A stretch of 64,000 bases of DNA. Origin: Rachycentron canadum. Its lineage: Eukaryota > Chordata > Actinopteri > Carangiformes > Rachycentridae. Location: the NCBI GenBank assembly GCA_038496675.1, contig CM076660.1, positions 4,395,197-4,459,196 on the forward strand, given 5' to 3'. This document shows positions 1 to 12,153 of the stretch, one piece after another (within the stretch, counting starts at the first letter, position 1; each line of letters opens with the position of its first letter). A model generated the notes under the pieces. The model saw only the letters and a program-made list of their open reading frames with translations, ran no database searches and was not told the DNA's origin. The translations under genes and the position numbers were made by a program.

Positions 1-2417
1 GATGCATCCATCCTGCTCACATTATGTTCAGTCAACACGGTAGCTAAAGATAACTAGGCCAAAGGTAAAGGTTTCTAGGAGCAGTTAAGATGCTTTTTGT
101 GCGAGTTAATAAAAAAAATAAACAGATTTAAAATGAGTTACAAGGGCCTTCAGTCACTATGGCCAGGTGAAGTCTGATTAGTTGGATGGGCAAAATATTT
201 GACTTTATCATGCCTCTAAGGTCCAGTCAGCTGTGTTCTGTTTAACTAGCATGCCAATGATCAGTTAGCAAACATTCACCACATGGTTATTATTGGTGTA
301 ACCATGACCCCAAAAGTCTGCTACACTTATTAACCCAAACCATAACCATTATATTTTGCCTAAACTTGACCAAACTTTATCCATGGTGTTATTAGATCAT
401 AGAAGCAGATTTACTTTTCAACATCAACATTAAATCAGGTATGACCAAAACATGTTTTGCTATTTTACTTGTTGTGCAGGGGTACCAATCTTATCCACGC
501 ATGATGCCATTTTCAGTCAGAATATGTCAGGGATGTAGCTGAAATCTCTTAATTCTGGTTATAAAGCTCTGATTGGTTCATTGCTCCTTCTAACCAGTGG
601 AAACAGCTGGTAATGAACATAACACAAGACTGTTAGTGAATCAGAACCTTGGAGCCAAAGAACAAATATTTTATGGGAAAATAGCAAAAAAAAAAGTGAT
701 GCAGTGTTAAACCAAAGAATCTTAGATTTTAAAACTTTTTGCCAATGGCCTAGTCCAGAATTAAATTTTATAGAAATCTGTTGCCTAATTTTCTTTTACA
801 CTGTATATATTGCTGTTTTCTTTTACAGTTTTCAGAGTTTTTGACAAACAGAACATATTCCACTGGGGTAAAATGCACAAAGGACCATACTCCTGTAGTA
901 AATATCAGGTCTTAGTTGTAAAAAAAAACAAAAAAAAACAAAAATCATACTTATACTCTGTACCTGGAAACATCCGCTAGTATTTGAATAAAATACTCGG
1001 TGTCAACAATTTGACAAATCCTTGCCAATCAGATATAATCCATTTCACAAAAGCATTTCTCCGAGATCTCATAATCCTCTTATGTGCCACTTCTAAATAA
1101 GGCATTGTGGTATAAGCATGAGCTGAATAAATAAATACTTTCTAATACATGTTGAAAAGAAACACTGAGGCACTGTGGCAAGGACACAGTTCCCCGTGTT
1201 CAAGGATTGGGACAACAATACTGTTGGCTCAAAGAGATACAAGGACAGATGATGGAGAACAGCCTGGTTAACACAGCAGGGTTGAGTGCAATGGTGCAGT
1301 CCATTTCAGGGAAAAAAAAAAAAAAAAAAAGTTTCAGTCCTGGCAGGGAGAAGGTGAACCAGCCAACACTGCAGCCTGTTCTCTTACTGTTATGTCATGG
1401 CACATTGGAATACATATCTCACTCCTTCGTCTTTGTGTACTTCTGACAAAAAGAGAGAGGGTGACCTTTAGTTTCATGCTCTTCTTGCCCTGTTCTTCCT
1501 CTCTTGTTCTATCTGATACCATAAGAAGGACATTGCAGATGGCTGACAAAGGCAATTGATAGTCAGGTCCTTGGATAAGAGAAGTCTGTCCAAACTCTGA
1601 AAGGCTGTAAATTATCTGATCCATTTTTTTTTTTTTTTTTTACAGCTGATGGTGATGAAGCTAAATTAAAAGCAGCGATAAGATAGTACAGTAGAACTGT
1701 TCTGAAGTACAGCCAAGGAGACTCTGGGAGGTAGCTGACAGAGCGAAAGTCCAATTTCTGCACTCCCTATTTAAGCTACTGAGTGTGGTGTCATCGGTCA
1801 TGCTGATTACTGCTATCAAACAGTGTTCCCACTTTAATGAAGGCTATTGTTCTGAATGCAGTGAGCACTCTATGCATTTATGTTTATAACACTGTGAATG
1901 TGCTCCACTCTCCACTTCAAATAGAGGACAACTCGTAGGCTCAGCAGAGGAAAACAAGCTCAGTTTTTAGAGCAGTAAATAGTGTAACATAGGTGCAGTG
2001 TGGATTTATAGGTGGATGGACCAGTGTCTTAAAGGGTATGTTTGAGTCGGATTGGGTGGGTATCTTCCTTTCCGAATTACAATCCATTTATTGTGAAATT
2101 CCATCTTTGTGTTTCCACAGTGTTGCTTAACAGCAGCTGGAGGGATTTGTTCTGGCAGTTGTTTCTGTGTGCACTTTCCCACATAGAGTGTTGTGGATTC
2201 TGTCCCCCAGCTTTTTACAATGAAGGCACTCTACAAAGGTATTGTGTCACGGATGGTATGATGAGGAGGGATGATTACAGCCACCAGTAACTCTTTCAGT
2301 GTATCAAGATGGATTTGAGAAAATAAAAGCCTATTCTTTGATGTTTGCACTAGACCCTGCAGTCCTAGATCCATGGCCCATCTCGTACTACCAGTCAGCA
2401 CTTACAATTTTAAATAC

Positions 2418-2650
2418 TAAATGGACTGCATAGCAATAGCACTTTTCAATCTCAGAAGGACAAAGTGCTCTCAAATGCCTCTCGTTCACCCACGCACACA
2501 CACTGATAGTTGCAGAGCCATCATGCGACGCACCGGCCTGCTCATCGGGTACAATTTGAGGTTCAGCATCTTGTTTAAGGACACTATGACAATGTGGACA
2601 GAAGGATCTGGGAAGCATAATGTCTCCTGGCCACAACTGGCATCTCTACA
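2418..2650 (+). repeat. degraded teleost interspersed repeat (unclassified)
   Basis: The order of short blocks matches a repeat I know from many teleost genomes: a start like AAATGGACTGCAT..AGC..TTTTC, then CAAAGTGCT, then TTCACCCA plus a short ACACAC run, then CTGAT..GCAGAG, then a block about CATCGGG..CAATTTGAGGTTCAG and CTTG..AAGGACAC, and finally ATGTGGACAGAAGG. I do not remember a secure class name for it. A minus-strand open frame over it is not taken as a gene. Confidence 0.6.
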
Positions 2651-3884
2651 TGAGGTCAGTTTTTAGAGGAAAAAAAATTAAACAGGTCACTTAAAGCGTT
2701 TGACCAAACGAAATGATGATATAATGTATCATTTCAATGGTGAGGGCTGGCAAGTTTTTTTCTCAGCGATTAATGATTAATTGGCCATTCACTGATTACT
2801 TATTGTATCAATTTTTTCTATTGCAACATTTTGTAAGTATATGGGAAAAATTTGTCCTGCTTTGCTAGAATGAATTGCACTCACATGTAATATAACAAGA
2901 ATTAAACAATGGCTAACAAATGGGGATGATGTTCTGCAGTTGGACCTTTTCAACATTTTCTGTTACCTTGACTGCTGAAAAATACATATTTCATGTTTTG
3001 AAGTTATGTTAAATGGAATAAATCAAATTCACATGCAGGGGAAATCAGAGAAGGGAGATTATGTGTCTCAAACATTCTGTGAAAACACAAGTTATCATTC
3101 ATCACACTGCCGTGACTCAGTCACTCATGATGAAATGGAACTGACAGCAAAGGTAAAATTGGCTCTGGAGACTTGTAGTGAAAATAAACTTTAAAACAAA
3201 ACATAAGAAAACTGGGATCAATACATCTTTTAATGGCCTTTTCTCTCCTTTCTCACCTCTGGTGACTGTATGAATTTAACTGAACTCATTTTTTCTTTTC
3301 CCTTTCTTATTCATCTCCATTCTTTCTCTGTATTTTCATTTAAAGTTTTTTTTTTTTTTTTTTCCTCTCCAACCGCAGCCGAGGATGACTCCTATTCAGC
3401 GAGAGCAGGAGATGATGAGTGCGCCTCGCCTAAGTGGCTGCAATCAATTGTGATTAGTGGCTGCCGCTACTTTTTGAGAGGAGCACATCAAAGTTTTATT
3501 ATTGGGTGTCAGAGTGTATAAGATGGGGTGGGGCGGGGGTAATTACACTCTTACAACCAACCTCCTCCCCACTCTAGGTGTAGTCCAGGCCTCCAAATCA
3601 CTGTCTAGTCACCACCTAAATCCAGAATATGGCAGCGTTTAGCTTTGCTTCAGCTGTTGTTAGGACTCATGGGGGCTTTTCTCTCTCTGACTAAGCTGAT
3701 TATAAAAAAAATACCTCTTGTCATATTCCATGTAGCCTTGTACTATATTTTGCTGATTTGCTTCTTTTTCCCCTGATAATGACAGACCCATCAGTCTTTC
3801 TTTCATCATACATTCTGTTTCTATACAAGCACACACATTCACATTATTACGTTCTTATTCTTATCTCATTTGTTTTTCTGTGTA

Positions 3885-4036
3885 GCTAATGTTAGCATTA
3901 GCAGCTGGTGACAAACCATTCTGGAAGAAACACTGTGACTGAGTTATTTCAACTGATAGCATGCTAACCAGCTAGTCTTGGCCTGCCCACGTCATCACCA
4001 GTCACTACAGAGTCTCTGTAGCCTCCAGCTGGGGCG
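3885..4036 (+). repeat. GTTAGC-rich dispersed repeat, copy A
   Basis: Shares ordered blocks with the segment at 27733-27955: AATGTTAGCATTA, then GAAGAAACA, then GCATGCTAACCAGCTAG (3959-3975), then CCAGTCA, and CTGTAGC..CC near the end. Two copies of the same blocks in the same order and orientation within one window make a dispersed repeat more likely than chance. Class unknown; no terminal repeats or coding capacity are visible. Confidence 0.6.
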
Positions 4037-5147
4037 ACTAGTAAGTGAACAGCTGTTAATGCTAGTGTTGGCCGTGCAGCAAGAGCAAACTTACAAATTT
4101 AGCATTGCTTCACCATTTCTGTAAAGAATGATGTTCCCCGAGCAGATCGCTTTTAAATGTAATCCTAACCCATTAAAATCAGCTATAATTCCTACCTTTG
4201 CTAATATATTCAATGACTGTAATCATCAGAAAAAAATATAACAAATTGCCCTGCATTACGTTAAATAAATACTTTGTTCTCTCCCTCATTTGCTTAGTAT
4301 TTTTTAAATGTTAGAAACGTTAACCCTGCTCTGTTTGATAGGAGCTTGGCATCAGTATTTTACATAATACATTTAGTGATACTTTTGTATTGTGAGTTTT
4401 CATATTTTGTGACCTCGGTTCCTTTCATTAAATCTCCATTCAACTGTATTTTTGATATGAGCTTTAATCAAATGACTGACTCTGTAGCTAATCTAGCTTT
4501 TAGCCCTTTTTGCCATTGGAAACCAATTTCAACAAAACAAAAAAAACAAAAAACTGGACTCAAATTTATCAGACAGCCAGAAGCCCGTGTCTACTGGATG
4601 TCCATAGGAAACAGCATATTAGCCTTAGCGTTATGATATAATGACAATTTATGACACCCAGGTAGCCCAAATCATTGAACCTAGCAGTAAATTTAACAAA
4701 ATGCTTTTCACATTTAAATAAAGGCAAACAATTTGAAGAGCTGCTCGAAAAACTCGTCTGTCTTGACTATCTCAGCCTGGTTGTTCACATCTGGACTCCT
4801 CCTACTTGACATTAACATACTAAACTCCTTTAAAGAGTGAAGATGGTTTAACTTCTTCTGGTAAATTCTTGTTCTAGATCCTCGTCGCAAACGAAAGATC
4901 AGGTCATCTCTCAAAAAGTGCCAGAAGACATGGTTATCAGCATTAGTATTTCAGCCTAGGTGTAGAAGGAGACACAGTGAGACACTTTTGCCTACTTATG
5001 CTTCCACATTTAGCTCACAATTCAGCCACAATGAGACAGTCTTTGTAATTTTTTTTGGCCCATTTTGATCTATAATTTTGAAAAATGTAACTTTCCAGAT
5101 TTTCCATTTGCGTTATGTCATTAAACAGTAAGTTCAATTCTTGGCAC

Positions 5148-5182
<35 letters not shown>
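5148..5182 (+). repeat. (TA)n(TG)n microsatellite
   Basis: A short ATATAT run passes directly into about 14 TG units. Simple sequence; part of cadm1 intron 2. Confidence 0.95.
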
Positions 5183-6345
5183 ATTGTCCCCTCCACACTT
5201 GCTCATTAAGTTGTTTTGACAGAAAAGCCTTTTACCCTGAACCTTTTTGGCCTTCAGTAGCCAGATCACCCACTGCTATAGAGGCTGCTACTCTTCCCCT
5301 CCTCCACAGGAGAAAAAGGGCAGTGTTTGTGTATGAGGCCTCAAGTGCTATTCTTAGCCTTTTCATACAGGTGAACATGTAGGTGTGTGTTTGAAGAAGT
5401 AGTGAGCCATGTCAGAAGTATGTGTCTGTGCTCCCGTGTACACAATAAGAGCTAAAAAAGAATATGGAGGATAAAGTAGCCCAAACAGTCGCCAAGCTAC
5501 TGACAAAAAGCAAGGACGTTTTATCATCTTAAGCAAAAGAGATCTAAGACATGCAGTGTTGAGGCCACAGTATTAGCGGAGTGTGTGAATCTTAGTCCAT
5601 CAATTGTATTCATGATACAAGGCCAAACAATTACGCACATGTGAAGTGTTTGAGGACAGATACAGGCTGTTTAGTCAACCAAAGAAAGGATGAACACTTG
5701 GCCTCCCTGAGTGAATTTTAAACATCAGCTTGTATTGAAAGGCTAATCTATAGACATCTAACAACAGCAAGCATTCCAGTTATCATGAAGGAAGTGATTT
5801 TGAATAATATTTCCCTGTGGAATTAAAAAATTTTAAGTTGGAAGTCAGAATTAGGTACGTTACGTCAAACGTATTACCACTTTATAATGTCGGCTAATAG
5901 ATAATCTTGATGTAGCACAAAATAGTTTAATCCTCATGGACACAGCATGGGCTGTTATAAAATGGCTAGGTAAATTGAAGTAATGTATTTCCCTGAAAAT
6001 ATTGCAGTTTGAGCTACAACCTACCAGCTCGGTGTTTTATCACCTCTGCCTCTCAATGGGCACAACAATATTCACATATTAAACAGGTCATTTTGCCGCG
6101 GAAACATCACCATCTGTGCATACTGCGCTCGCTGACAATGGCAAAAACAACAACCTGTACTAAAGCATCATATGTTTGTCTTTTAAACTGTAAACTGTTG
6201 TTGCTAAGTGTGGGGTGAAAATGGCAACGCGAAGGCCTCAAAGCACTTTCCTAGTGGAGCATTTCTGGATAGGAATATACTGTTTGTTTAAGGCAGTATG
6301 GGGGACTGCTGGTCATTAAAGCTGCATCAATCAGTAAGTAATACC

Positions 6346-6366
6346 TTAAAGGGGCACTCCACCAAC

Positions 6367-6405
<39 letters not shown>

Positions 6406-6700
6406 ACACATCAGTTTACTTTGTCATAGTGAGTACTCTTCAGCCTCTGGAAAGATTTGTATACGATCATCTGTGGCTCTGGGGAAGCTCTGTCAAGTCT
6501 GATAAATTAGCCTGTGATTATTGAGTCATCTCAGCCTGGGCTTAGGAACAACAGAAACACTTAGGAGACTAACAACTAAAGATATAAAGTAACAAACTCC
6601 ACACCCCAGTTGTGAGTCAATGAGTTTGGAAGATGTGGTTGTTTACCAGGCTGGTAGGGCTTAATTAAAGACACTATCTAGTTGCATTATGGGAAATATA
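6346..6700 (+). mobile_element. fragment of TTAA-flanked non-autonomous DNA transposon, with internal CA array
   Basis: Starts with TTAAAGGGGCACTCCACC, an end typical of a common teleost non-autonomous element whose other end is the reverse complement. Here the right end appears lost: no GGTGGAGTGCCCC is found downstream. Internal blocks such as TCAGTTTACTT, CATCTGTGGCTCTG, GGAAGCTCTG, AAGTCTGATAAA and GCATTATGGGAAAT fit the same family. A CA array (about 6370-6410) follows the left end. The TTAA target suggests a piggyBac-like or similar superfamily, which is inference. Confidence 0.55.
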
Positions 6701-8124
6701 TGCTCCAATGTTTAGAGATTGAGCCGTATTGGAAAGTAAATGAGAGGGAACTAGAATAAAATGGAGTGCAGCAACACCTCCATTGCATGGATCTCATGGG
6801 CTTTTAAACTTGAATGAATTTGACTAAACTGAATAAAATGGCTTACAGAATGCATTGGAACTGCTTTTGCTGGACATGAAGCATGAACAGGATGGCCAAT
6901 AGTCAGGCTATTCTGTGCAATGTAACTGCAGCCTGTTTCAAAGCACTCCTTCCTCTCTGCCTCTTTACCCTGCCATGCTCTCCATCTCACACTCACAAAC
7001 ATAATCCACCACTGTGGATTCAGACAGAGATGGCAGATGTGATATTTTTGACGGGGGCAACGCTGTTTGGAGGCTGCCGGGTGGAGGCCATGTCATAATG
7101 AAGCACTGCAGCTGCGGCGAAGATGCCTGGGAGGGATCACAGGAGATCAAGGAGCCCTCCGTCAAAGAAGAACACCTTGCCCTTGACAGCCAGCTTGTGG
7201 GAGTCAGTTCACCGCAGCTCAGCACAACAGCAGATAAATACCAAGATAAATACCAAGTCCTCATACAGAAGCATGCCCTTGTATAGTATGTAGAAGGTGT
7301 GTTTGGAAGGCCATGAACACAAGAAGAGGATGGTGTGTGTGAATTAGTGCCTGACACTCACCTCGCAGGAGGCTGGGGAGTTGCTGAGGATCAGAATATA
7401 GAAAAGACTAAGTCATAAGTGAACCTACAGTATGTATTCATGCTCATGCCTGAAGTCATAACTTAAGACATAGGTCAAAAATACAATAAATGCACTGTAA
7501 CTGAACAGCAAAGGGCAGGTAACAGTGTAATAAAATCAAATATTCACTAATACTTCTATCTGATTTTTTTTCCAGTCCCAAATTTGTTTAAAACCTGCAG
7601 AAATAATCTTATAGATATATGGGTCCTCACATACCTTCAGCGGTGAGCTTAAATTCTCATGCCTAACATGAGAAATAACAAATAACTGCCTACTTTCACA
7701 TCCAACAGACAAGATGCAACATTACCATTATTTGAAGGTTTGTGTCAGCCCACCGGAGAAAACTCCAATACTCAGTCTCCTTCTCCCCACCAACTGTTGA
7801 AAGATAGATCTGCCACTTTAGATGCTAAATGCTGCACTATGTTCACCAGGAGTCGCAGTATGTGGTGCGTGGAGCGTCTTGAAGCTGTAAAAGCCCTGGT
7901 TGCATATTGTATTTTTATTTTAGTTTCCTATTTTGAGAAAATGATCTGACAAAGTGGTCTGCTTTTTCCGATGGTGTTCTCACTGAGTGGATCGTGTTGA
8001 GTGTGTTATAATAATTTCACATACTGCAGCTGTGTTCCCTGTTAGCATGGCAACATCACTGTGATGATTCCCCCAACAGAAATCCATGGTTAACTACTGA
8101 GACACCGAGTTGTTTACAGGATGT

Positions 8125-8715
8125 CATTGGTTCCCAGCCTTTTCCAACTCATGGCAGACTAAAAAATCTCAAAAATGTTGGTGGCCCACATCAGACCTCA
8201 TAATAACATGGAGATCAAATCACATGTTCTCAGAGTGCCTTTCATTTTAATGATAATGATCAAACATTCAGGGCTGAGCAGGAAGGAGAGGAAGATGGGG
8301 GGGGGGGGTCACTTGTTAATTCACTGTCTGTCTTTTGACTCTCTTTCTCTGTAATTCTTCCTGTTGCTAACCAGTTATCTATTTTGACACTACGGTTTTT
8401 GCCATGGATGCAATCTTTTAATCAGACTGAGATAGCAAACAAGAATCCAATGCGGTCCAGCCAGTGACAACGTAAAAGTTCCTGTCTTTGGCTGATCAGT
8501 GAAACCTCGAGATACGAGAAGAAATTAAATGTTTAAATAAAGGTTATTTAATCTTAAAACATTTTAAAACTATATTTATGAATTTATTCATTTAAAATTA
8601 CATCTTTTCACAATTTTGGTGAATTGTGTATTGTGTTTTTTGCAGATTTACTGGCCCACTTGCAATATCTTTGCGGGCCACCAGTGGGCCCTACCCCACA
8701 GGTTGGGAGCCACTG
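8125..8715. mobile_element. hAT-like non-autonomous DNA transposon with imperfect terminal inverted repeats
   Basis: The left end reads CATTGGTTCCCAGCCTTTT. The right end, read in reverse complement, is CAGTGGCTCCCAACCTGT. These are imperfect inverted repeats of the CAGNGGTTCCCAACC type found on hAT elements. The 8 bases before the left end (8117-8124, CAGGATGT) and after the right end (8716-8723, CAGTGGGT) agree at 5 of 8 positions, consistent with a decayed 8-bp target duplication. The interior has no transposase frame, a G run near 8299 and AT-rich DNA; GGCCCACATCAGACC and GGGCCACCAGTGGGCC lie near the two ends. Confidence 0.7.
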
Positions 8716-9420
8716 CAGTGGGTATTTGAATCTGGCATATTGTTGTTGAAGTAGAAGCAATTACGTAAGAATTAAGATGATTCACAATTATTATTATCAT
8801 CATTATTATTCTTATTAGATATAAACTTTTAGAATTTAAGAACATTTTTAGAATTGATGATGTTGATGTTGGCGATGATCTGAGGTGTAACAATTTGATT
8901 AAAATTTGAAATAAAAACATATCACTCCTCTTTTCTCTGCTCAGCATCTCTCTCTCTCTCTCTGTTTTCCCATTAGATGTTGGAGAATGCATCTGTGTTT
9001 TGTGCCAGTGTGTGGGAGCGGGGTTAGATACACATACTCAAACAAACGCACAAGCTTGGTGTGGGTCAGGCTGACAGAGCAGTGAGAGCAAACAGTTGCT
9101 AAAATAACTGCACATCAGTGGTAAAGGCACTGATTTTTGTTTCAGGCAAATTAGAATGAAGTGATGTACAGTAATGTTTTGTTGTCTGACATGTTACCTT
9201 CCTTTGATTAACAAGCCAAGACAACAAGCACTGTTGGAGTTTGATAATTTGATTGCAGTGTCTCCAGAAGTGATTAAAACACTTAGAAAGAAGTGGAACT
9301 ACTGCCCTGCAGTAGTATTCCTCTGCCAAACAGATGAAATGCAGAAATATGGTCTTAATCTCTCCTTCCTGAGTTACAGCATTGAGTAAAGGGTTTTTGG
9401 AGAACATAATGAAAGATGAT

Positions 9421-9745
9421 GGTCAAAGTTGACCTTTGACCATTTTCATATAAAATCTCATCACTTCTATGTTTGATCCTTGTGTTGTAATAAGCATATA
9501 AATTTGTCAGTTATGGGCAAAAAAACGTGTCTTGTGATCTTTAACCACCAAATTCGAATTAGTTCATCTTAGACTCTAAGTGGATGTTTGTGCCAGATGT
9601 CAGATCACATTCACAAGAACGTGAGGTCACCGTGACCTTTGACCTTAACCAAAATCTAATCAGTTCATCTTTGAGATCAAGTGAATGAAATTTAAAGAAA
9701 TTCCCTCAAGGTGTTGAGATATCACATCCACAAGGGTGTGGAGGC
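9421..9745 (+). repeat. teleost interspersed repeat with GACCTTTGACC blocks
   Basis: Contains the recognisable ordered blocks GTGACCTTTGACCTT, CCAAAATCTAATCAGTTCATC, AAGTGAATG, AAGAAATTCCCTCAAGG, TTGAGATATCACAT and CACAAG of a repeat very common in percomorph introns. An internal near-duplicate is also present: TTCATCTTAGACTCTAAGTGGATGTTTGTGCCAGATGTCAGATCACATTCACAAGAA, broken by point changes, precedes a second pass of the same module. Class not assigned. Confidence 0.7.
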
Positions 9746-9765
9746 ATGACAAAATTTCCCACAAG

Positions 9766-10072
9766 TGCACGAGGGCGGCGTTGCCTCACAGCAAGAAGGT
9801 TCTGGGTTCGAACCCTGTGCCAGGGGCCTTTATGTGCTTTATGTCCTCTATACTCTCTCTGCGTCTGCATGGGTTCCCTCCATGTACTCTGGCATCCTCC
9901 CAAAGTCCAAAGACATGCACGTTAGGTTGATTGGCAACTCAAAACTGCCTGCAGGTGTGAATTGGAGTGTGAATGAGTGTTTGTCAGCCCTGTGATAGAC
10001 TGGTGACCTGTCCAATGCATACGCCTCGAACCAATGTCATCCAGAATTGGCTCCTGCTCCCCTCCTCCAATA
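9766..10072 (+). mobile_element. tRNA-derived SINE (DANA/Mermaid-like), 5' end eroded
   Basis: Box B of an RNA polymerase III promoter is visible as GGTTCGAACCC at 9805-9815, preceded by TTGCCTCACAGCAAGAAGG. The tRNA-unrelated body follows with blocks typical of this fish family: GGGTTCCCTCC..GTACTCTGGC, CCAAAGACATGCACGTTAGG, TTGATTGGCAACTC, GTGATAGACTGGTGACCTGTCC and an ending near GGCTCCTGCTCCCC (each shown with its own mutations). The box A region is truncated or merged with the preceding repeat, so the copy is presumably dead. The open frames crossing it are by-products. Confidence 0.85.
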
Positions 10073-11861
10073 GTCATTTCACCTTCACTCTTGCTTTTGT
10101 AGGATGCCTCACATATGCTCAAACATGTGTCCTACAAGGCGTGATTATGCCCTGATATTTGGTTTACCAAATTTATTTTGGAGGAACCATAACTGCAGCC
10201 AGGATTAGGTTCAGTGGCAACATATTCGTGTCCAGAGTTACACGGCTTGTTGGGTTAGAAAAGGCTCATGGGTTCGATTAAACACCAAAAAGGTTTAGTG
10301 AAGTGCTTAGAGCTGCCTTAAAGCGACTATAAAAACGTTCACCAGGCTGTCATGCTGTAGTTCTGAGAAGTAGCATCTGTATTTGAACATATTTGTTGGA
10401 AGACAGGGTTGGAGAATTATACAAAAAGCTGAGAGCAATTTAAACACTAGGCTGAAATGAACATATGCTTTTTTTTTTTCTGCATCTACACATTTCAAAC
10501 TAATATATAATATAATATATATTGCAATCTAGTCAAAGATATAAACACTAAGTTAAACTGGGGTCGATATTCTGCACACAAGGGCTTAAAAATCATAATT
10601 TAAGAAAACAAAACTTGAGACAGAGTTCAGAAAAGAGCAAGTCTAGCATGATAATTGGGCAGGATAAGAACCTACACAACAGATCTTTAAATATGTAGGG
10701 ATATGAGCTGATGTTATTAAAGCAGACACGCTGAAAGCTAAACATGTTTGGTAGATTGTATTAACCTCATTCAGTGTTAATCCCGCTGCAGACATGTGGG
10801 TCAAACTTAATGCAGCTCTCTGGAAGTGCAAGTAATGTAAGCAAATGTTAATTAATGTTATACAACTTTACTGCTGGCTCCATTCACATGCCTGGTTAAA
10901 CTAGGTCTACACATTTTATGATATCTGCCTTCATTTATCAGATCAGCTATTTTTTTTTTTTTTTTTTTAAATTTTGCCGAATGTAAATGATACGTCAAAT
11001 GTCTGTCTAGTTTTACAGCTGCTTGCAAAATGAACCAGTGAAACTGAGATAAATAAATGCATCACTAAGATTGATTTCCATGTCATCTGATCACATCAAA
11101 CTGCTTCGGACTATAATTAAACACATTTGATATCAATCACATTAGGACGTGGCAGTGCTGAGAGATCCCTCCCTCCCTCTCTCGCAGCAGACAGTGTCAG
11201 CTACAGCCTACTTTATCTAGGCAGTCATACAATACTGTCTATTCACTTAGTCACACAATGCATGACCTATAAAACACAAGGCTTCTTTTTCTTATTAACA
11301 GGTGTAAAAGCTACTTAAAAGCAGATTTTATTGTCAATTGTAGGTCTGGACCACAGTGTAAGTATATTATATATTTATATCTGTGTAGTCACCCTAGTAT
11401 CATGATGCTAGGTCAAAATTCAACAGTCTGTTGGGCTTTTATTGTGAAATTTTATATCTTTTGTTGTTTAATTCATATCACGTATGAAGAGAAACAGGAA
11501 AACCACCTGTTATTATGTCTTGGATGCATTCAGACATTGTTCCAAGATGGTTGATATACCTTTTGTCACACCAGATAGCAAATTATTATTTTTATATAGC
11601 GCTAATATTTTGTTATTGGTAATGGAAAAAACCCTGACACCCAAATCGAAACTAGTTATGGGAAACAAAGCCAAGCATCCCCATCAGCCTGTGGAGCTCA
11701 TGTTTGTATGTCATTTTTTTGCACAGTGGACTCTCTCGGACAAGTTACACTGCTGCAATGCAAAGAAGGTGAAAGTTACAATTGAGATGGAAATTGGCTG
11801 CTTTAGGGGTAGCTTTGAATAAAACATGTATATAAATGGCTGTCACTGGTTGAAGCCTGCT

Positions 11862-11876
11862 CCCCCCCCCCCCCAT
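11862..11876 (+). repeat. poly-C homopolymer
   Basis: A run of about 14 C on the plus strand (G on the transcribed sense strand), 130 bases downstream of the exon 2 donor. It is length-unstable and error-prone in sequencing. Confidence 0.85.
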
Positions 11877-12006
11877 GTCAGCGGCGTTTTCCTCCAGTCA
11901 CAACAAAGTAAATTTACTTACTTAACAAAACACACTCAAGTCCACAAGAACACAACTTAATTAAAAGATGGTGGTGCACACGACAGTAAGGTTGTATCAT
12001 ACTCAC

Positions 12007-12153
12007 GCCTCATGTCTCTGAAGTAAATTGTCTGCCTGTTGGGGTTAAGCAGCTGGATAACGGAGTCGTCATTGTTCTTCACCCGACAGCTGATGATCGC
12101 CATGTCTCCTTCCACCACGGACACATTGTCTGTCACCAGGTTCTGACTCACCA
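12007..12153 (-). CDS. cadm1: cadm1 exon 2 (partial CDS): first half of Ig-V domain 1 of cell adhesion molecule 1
   Basis: Encodes 48 complete codons of a synaptic/epithelial immunoglobulin-superfamily adhesion protein (SynCAM1/nectin-like 2), a single-pass membrane protein that binds itself and other CADMs through its Ig domains. The segment [17 protein letters not shown] is the CADM1 signature; CADM2, 3 and 4 have a clearly different LQWSNPAQQTLYF-type segment there. The motif [13 protein letters not shown] carries the B-strand cysteine (codon 22); its F-strand partner should lie on exon 3. Read on the minus strand, the exon is preceded by a pyrimidine-rich tract ending TACAG (intron AG at 12155-12154) and followed by GTGAGT (12006-12001). 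Both junctions are phase 1, matching the codon split after FRDFR known for the mammalian gene. The open frame continues upstream into the intron, so the apparent Met start near 12268 is not a real start. Two extra residues (V-S) precede QNL compared with mammals, and Asn codon 9 forms an N-V-S sequon. Paralogue a or b cannot be decided. Confidence 0.93.

Larger units (their letters stand above)
1..12006 (-). other. cadm1: cadm1 intron 2, 3' portion not reaching exon 3
   Basis: Inferred from exon order: the gene runs right to left, so sequence below the exon 2 donor is intron 2. I looked on the minus strand for exon 3, which should encode the remainder of Ig1 with a DEGRYFCQLY-like motif, and did not recognise it; the intron therefore probably extends past base 1. 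Contents are AT-rich non-coding DNA, long A or T runs (about 1312-1329, 1624-1642, 3346-3363, 10949-10968), a TG array at 5148-5182, and the repeats listed separately. Stretches 1-2417, 4040-6340, 6720-8115 and 10075-12000 show no gene I can support. Confidence 0.75.

Noticed and set aside
1600..1660. Acceptor-like T19-ACAG on the plus strand
   Set aside because: Likely a T run by chance; following sequence shows no coding or conserved character, unlike 3346-3530.
7014..7050. Thrombospondin type 3 or EF-hand calcium loop (DSDRDGRCD)
   Set aside because: Only one nine-residue match with no repeat unit or flanking cysteines in place.
9766..9840. Functional tRNA gene at the box B sequence
   Set aside because: Box A is truncated and the downstream body is that of a SINE.
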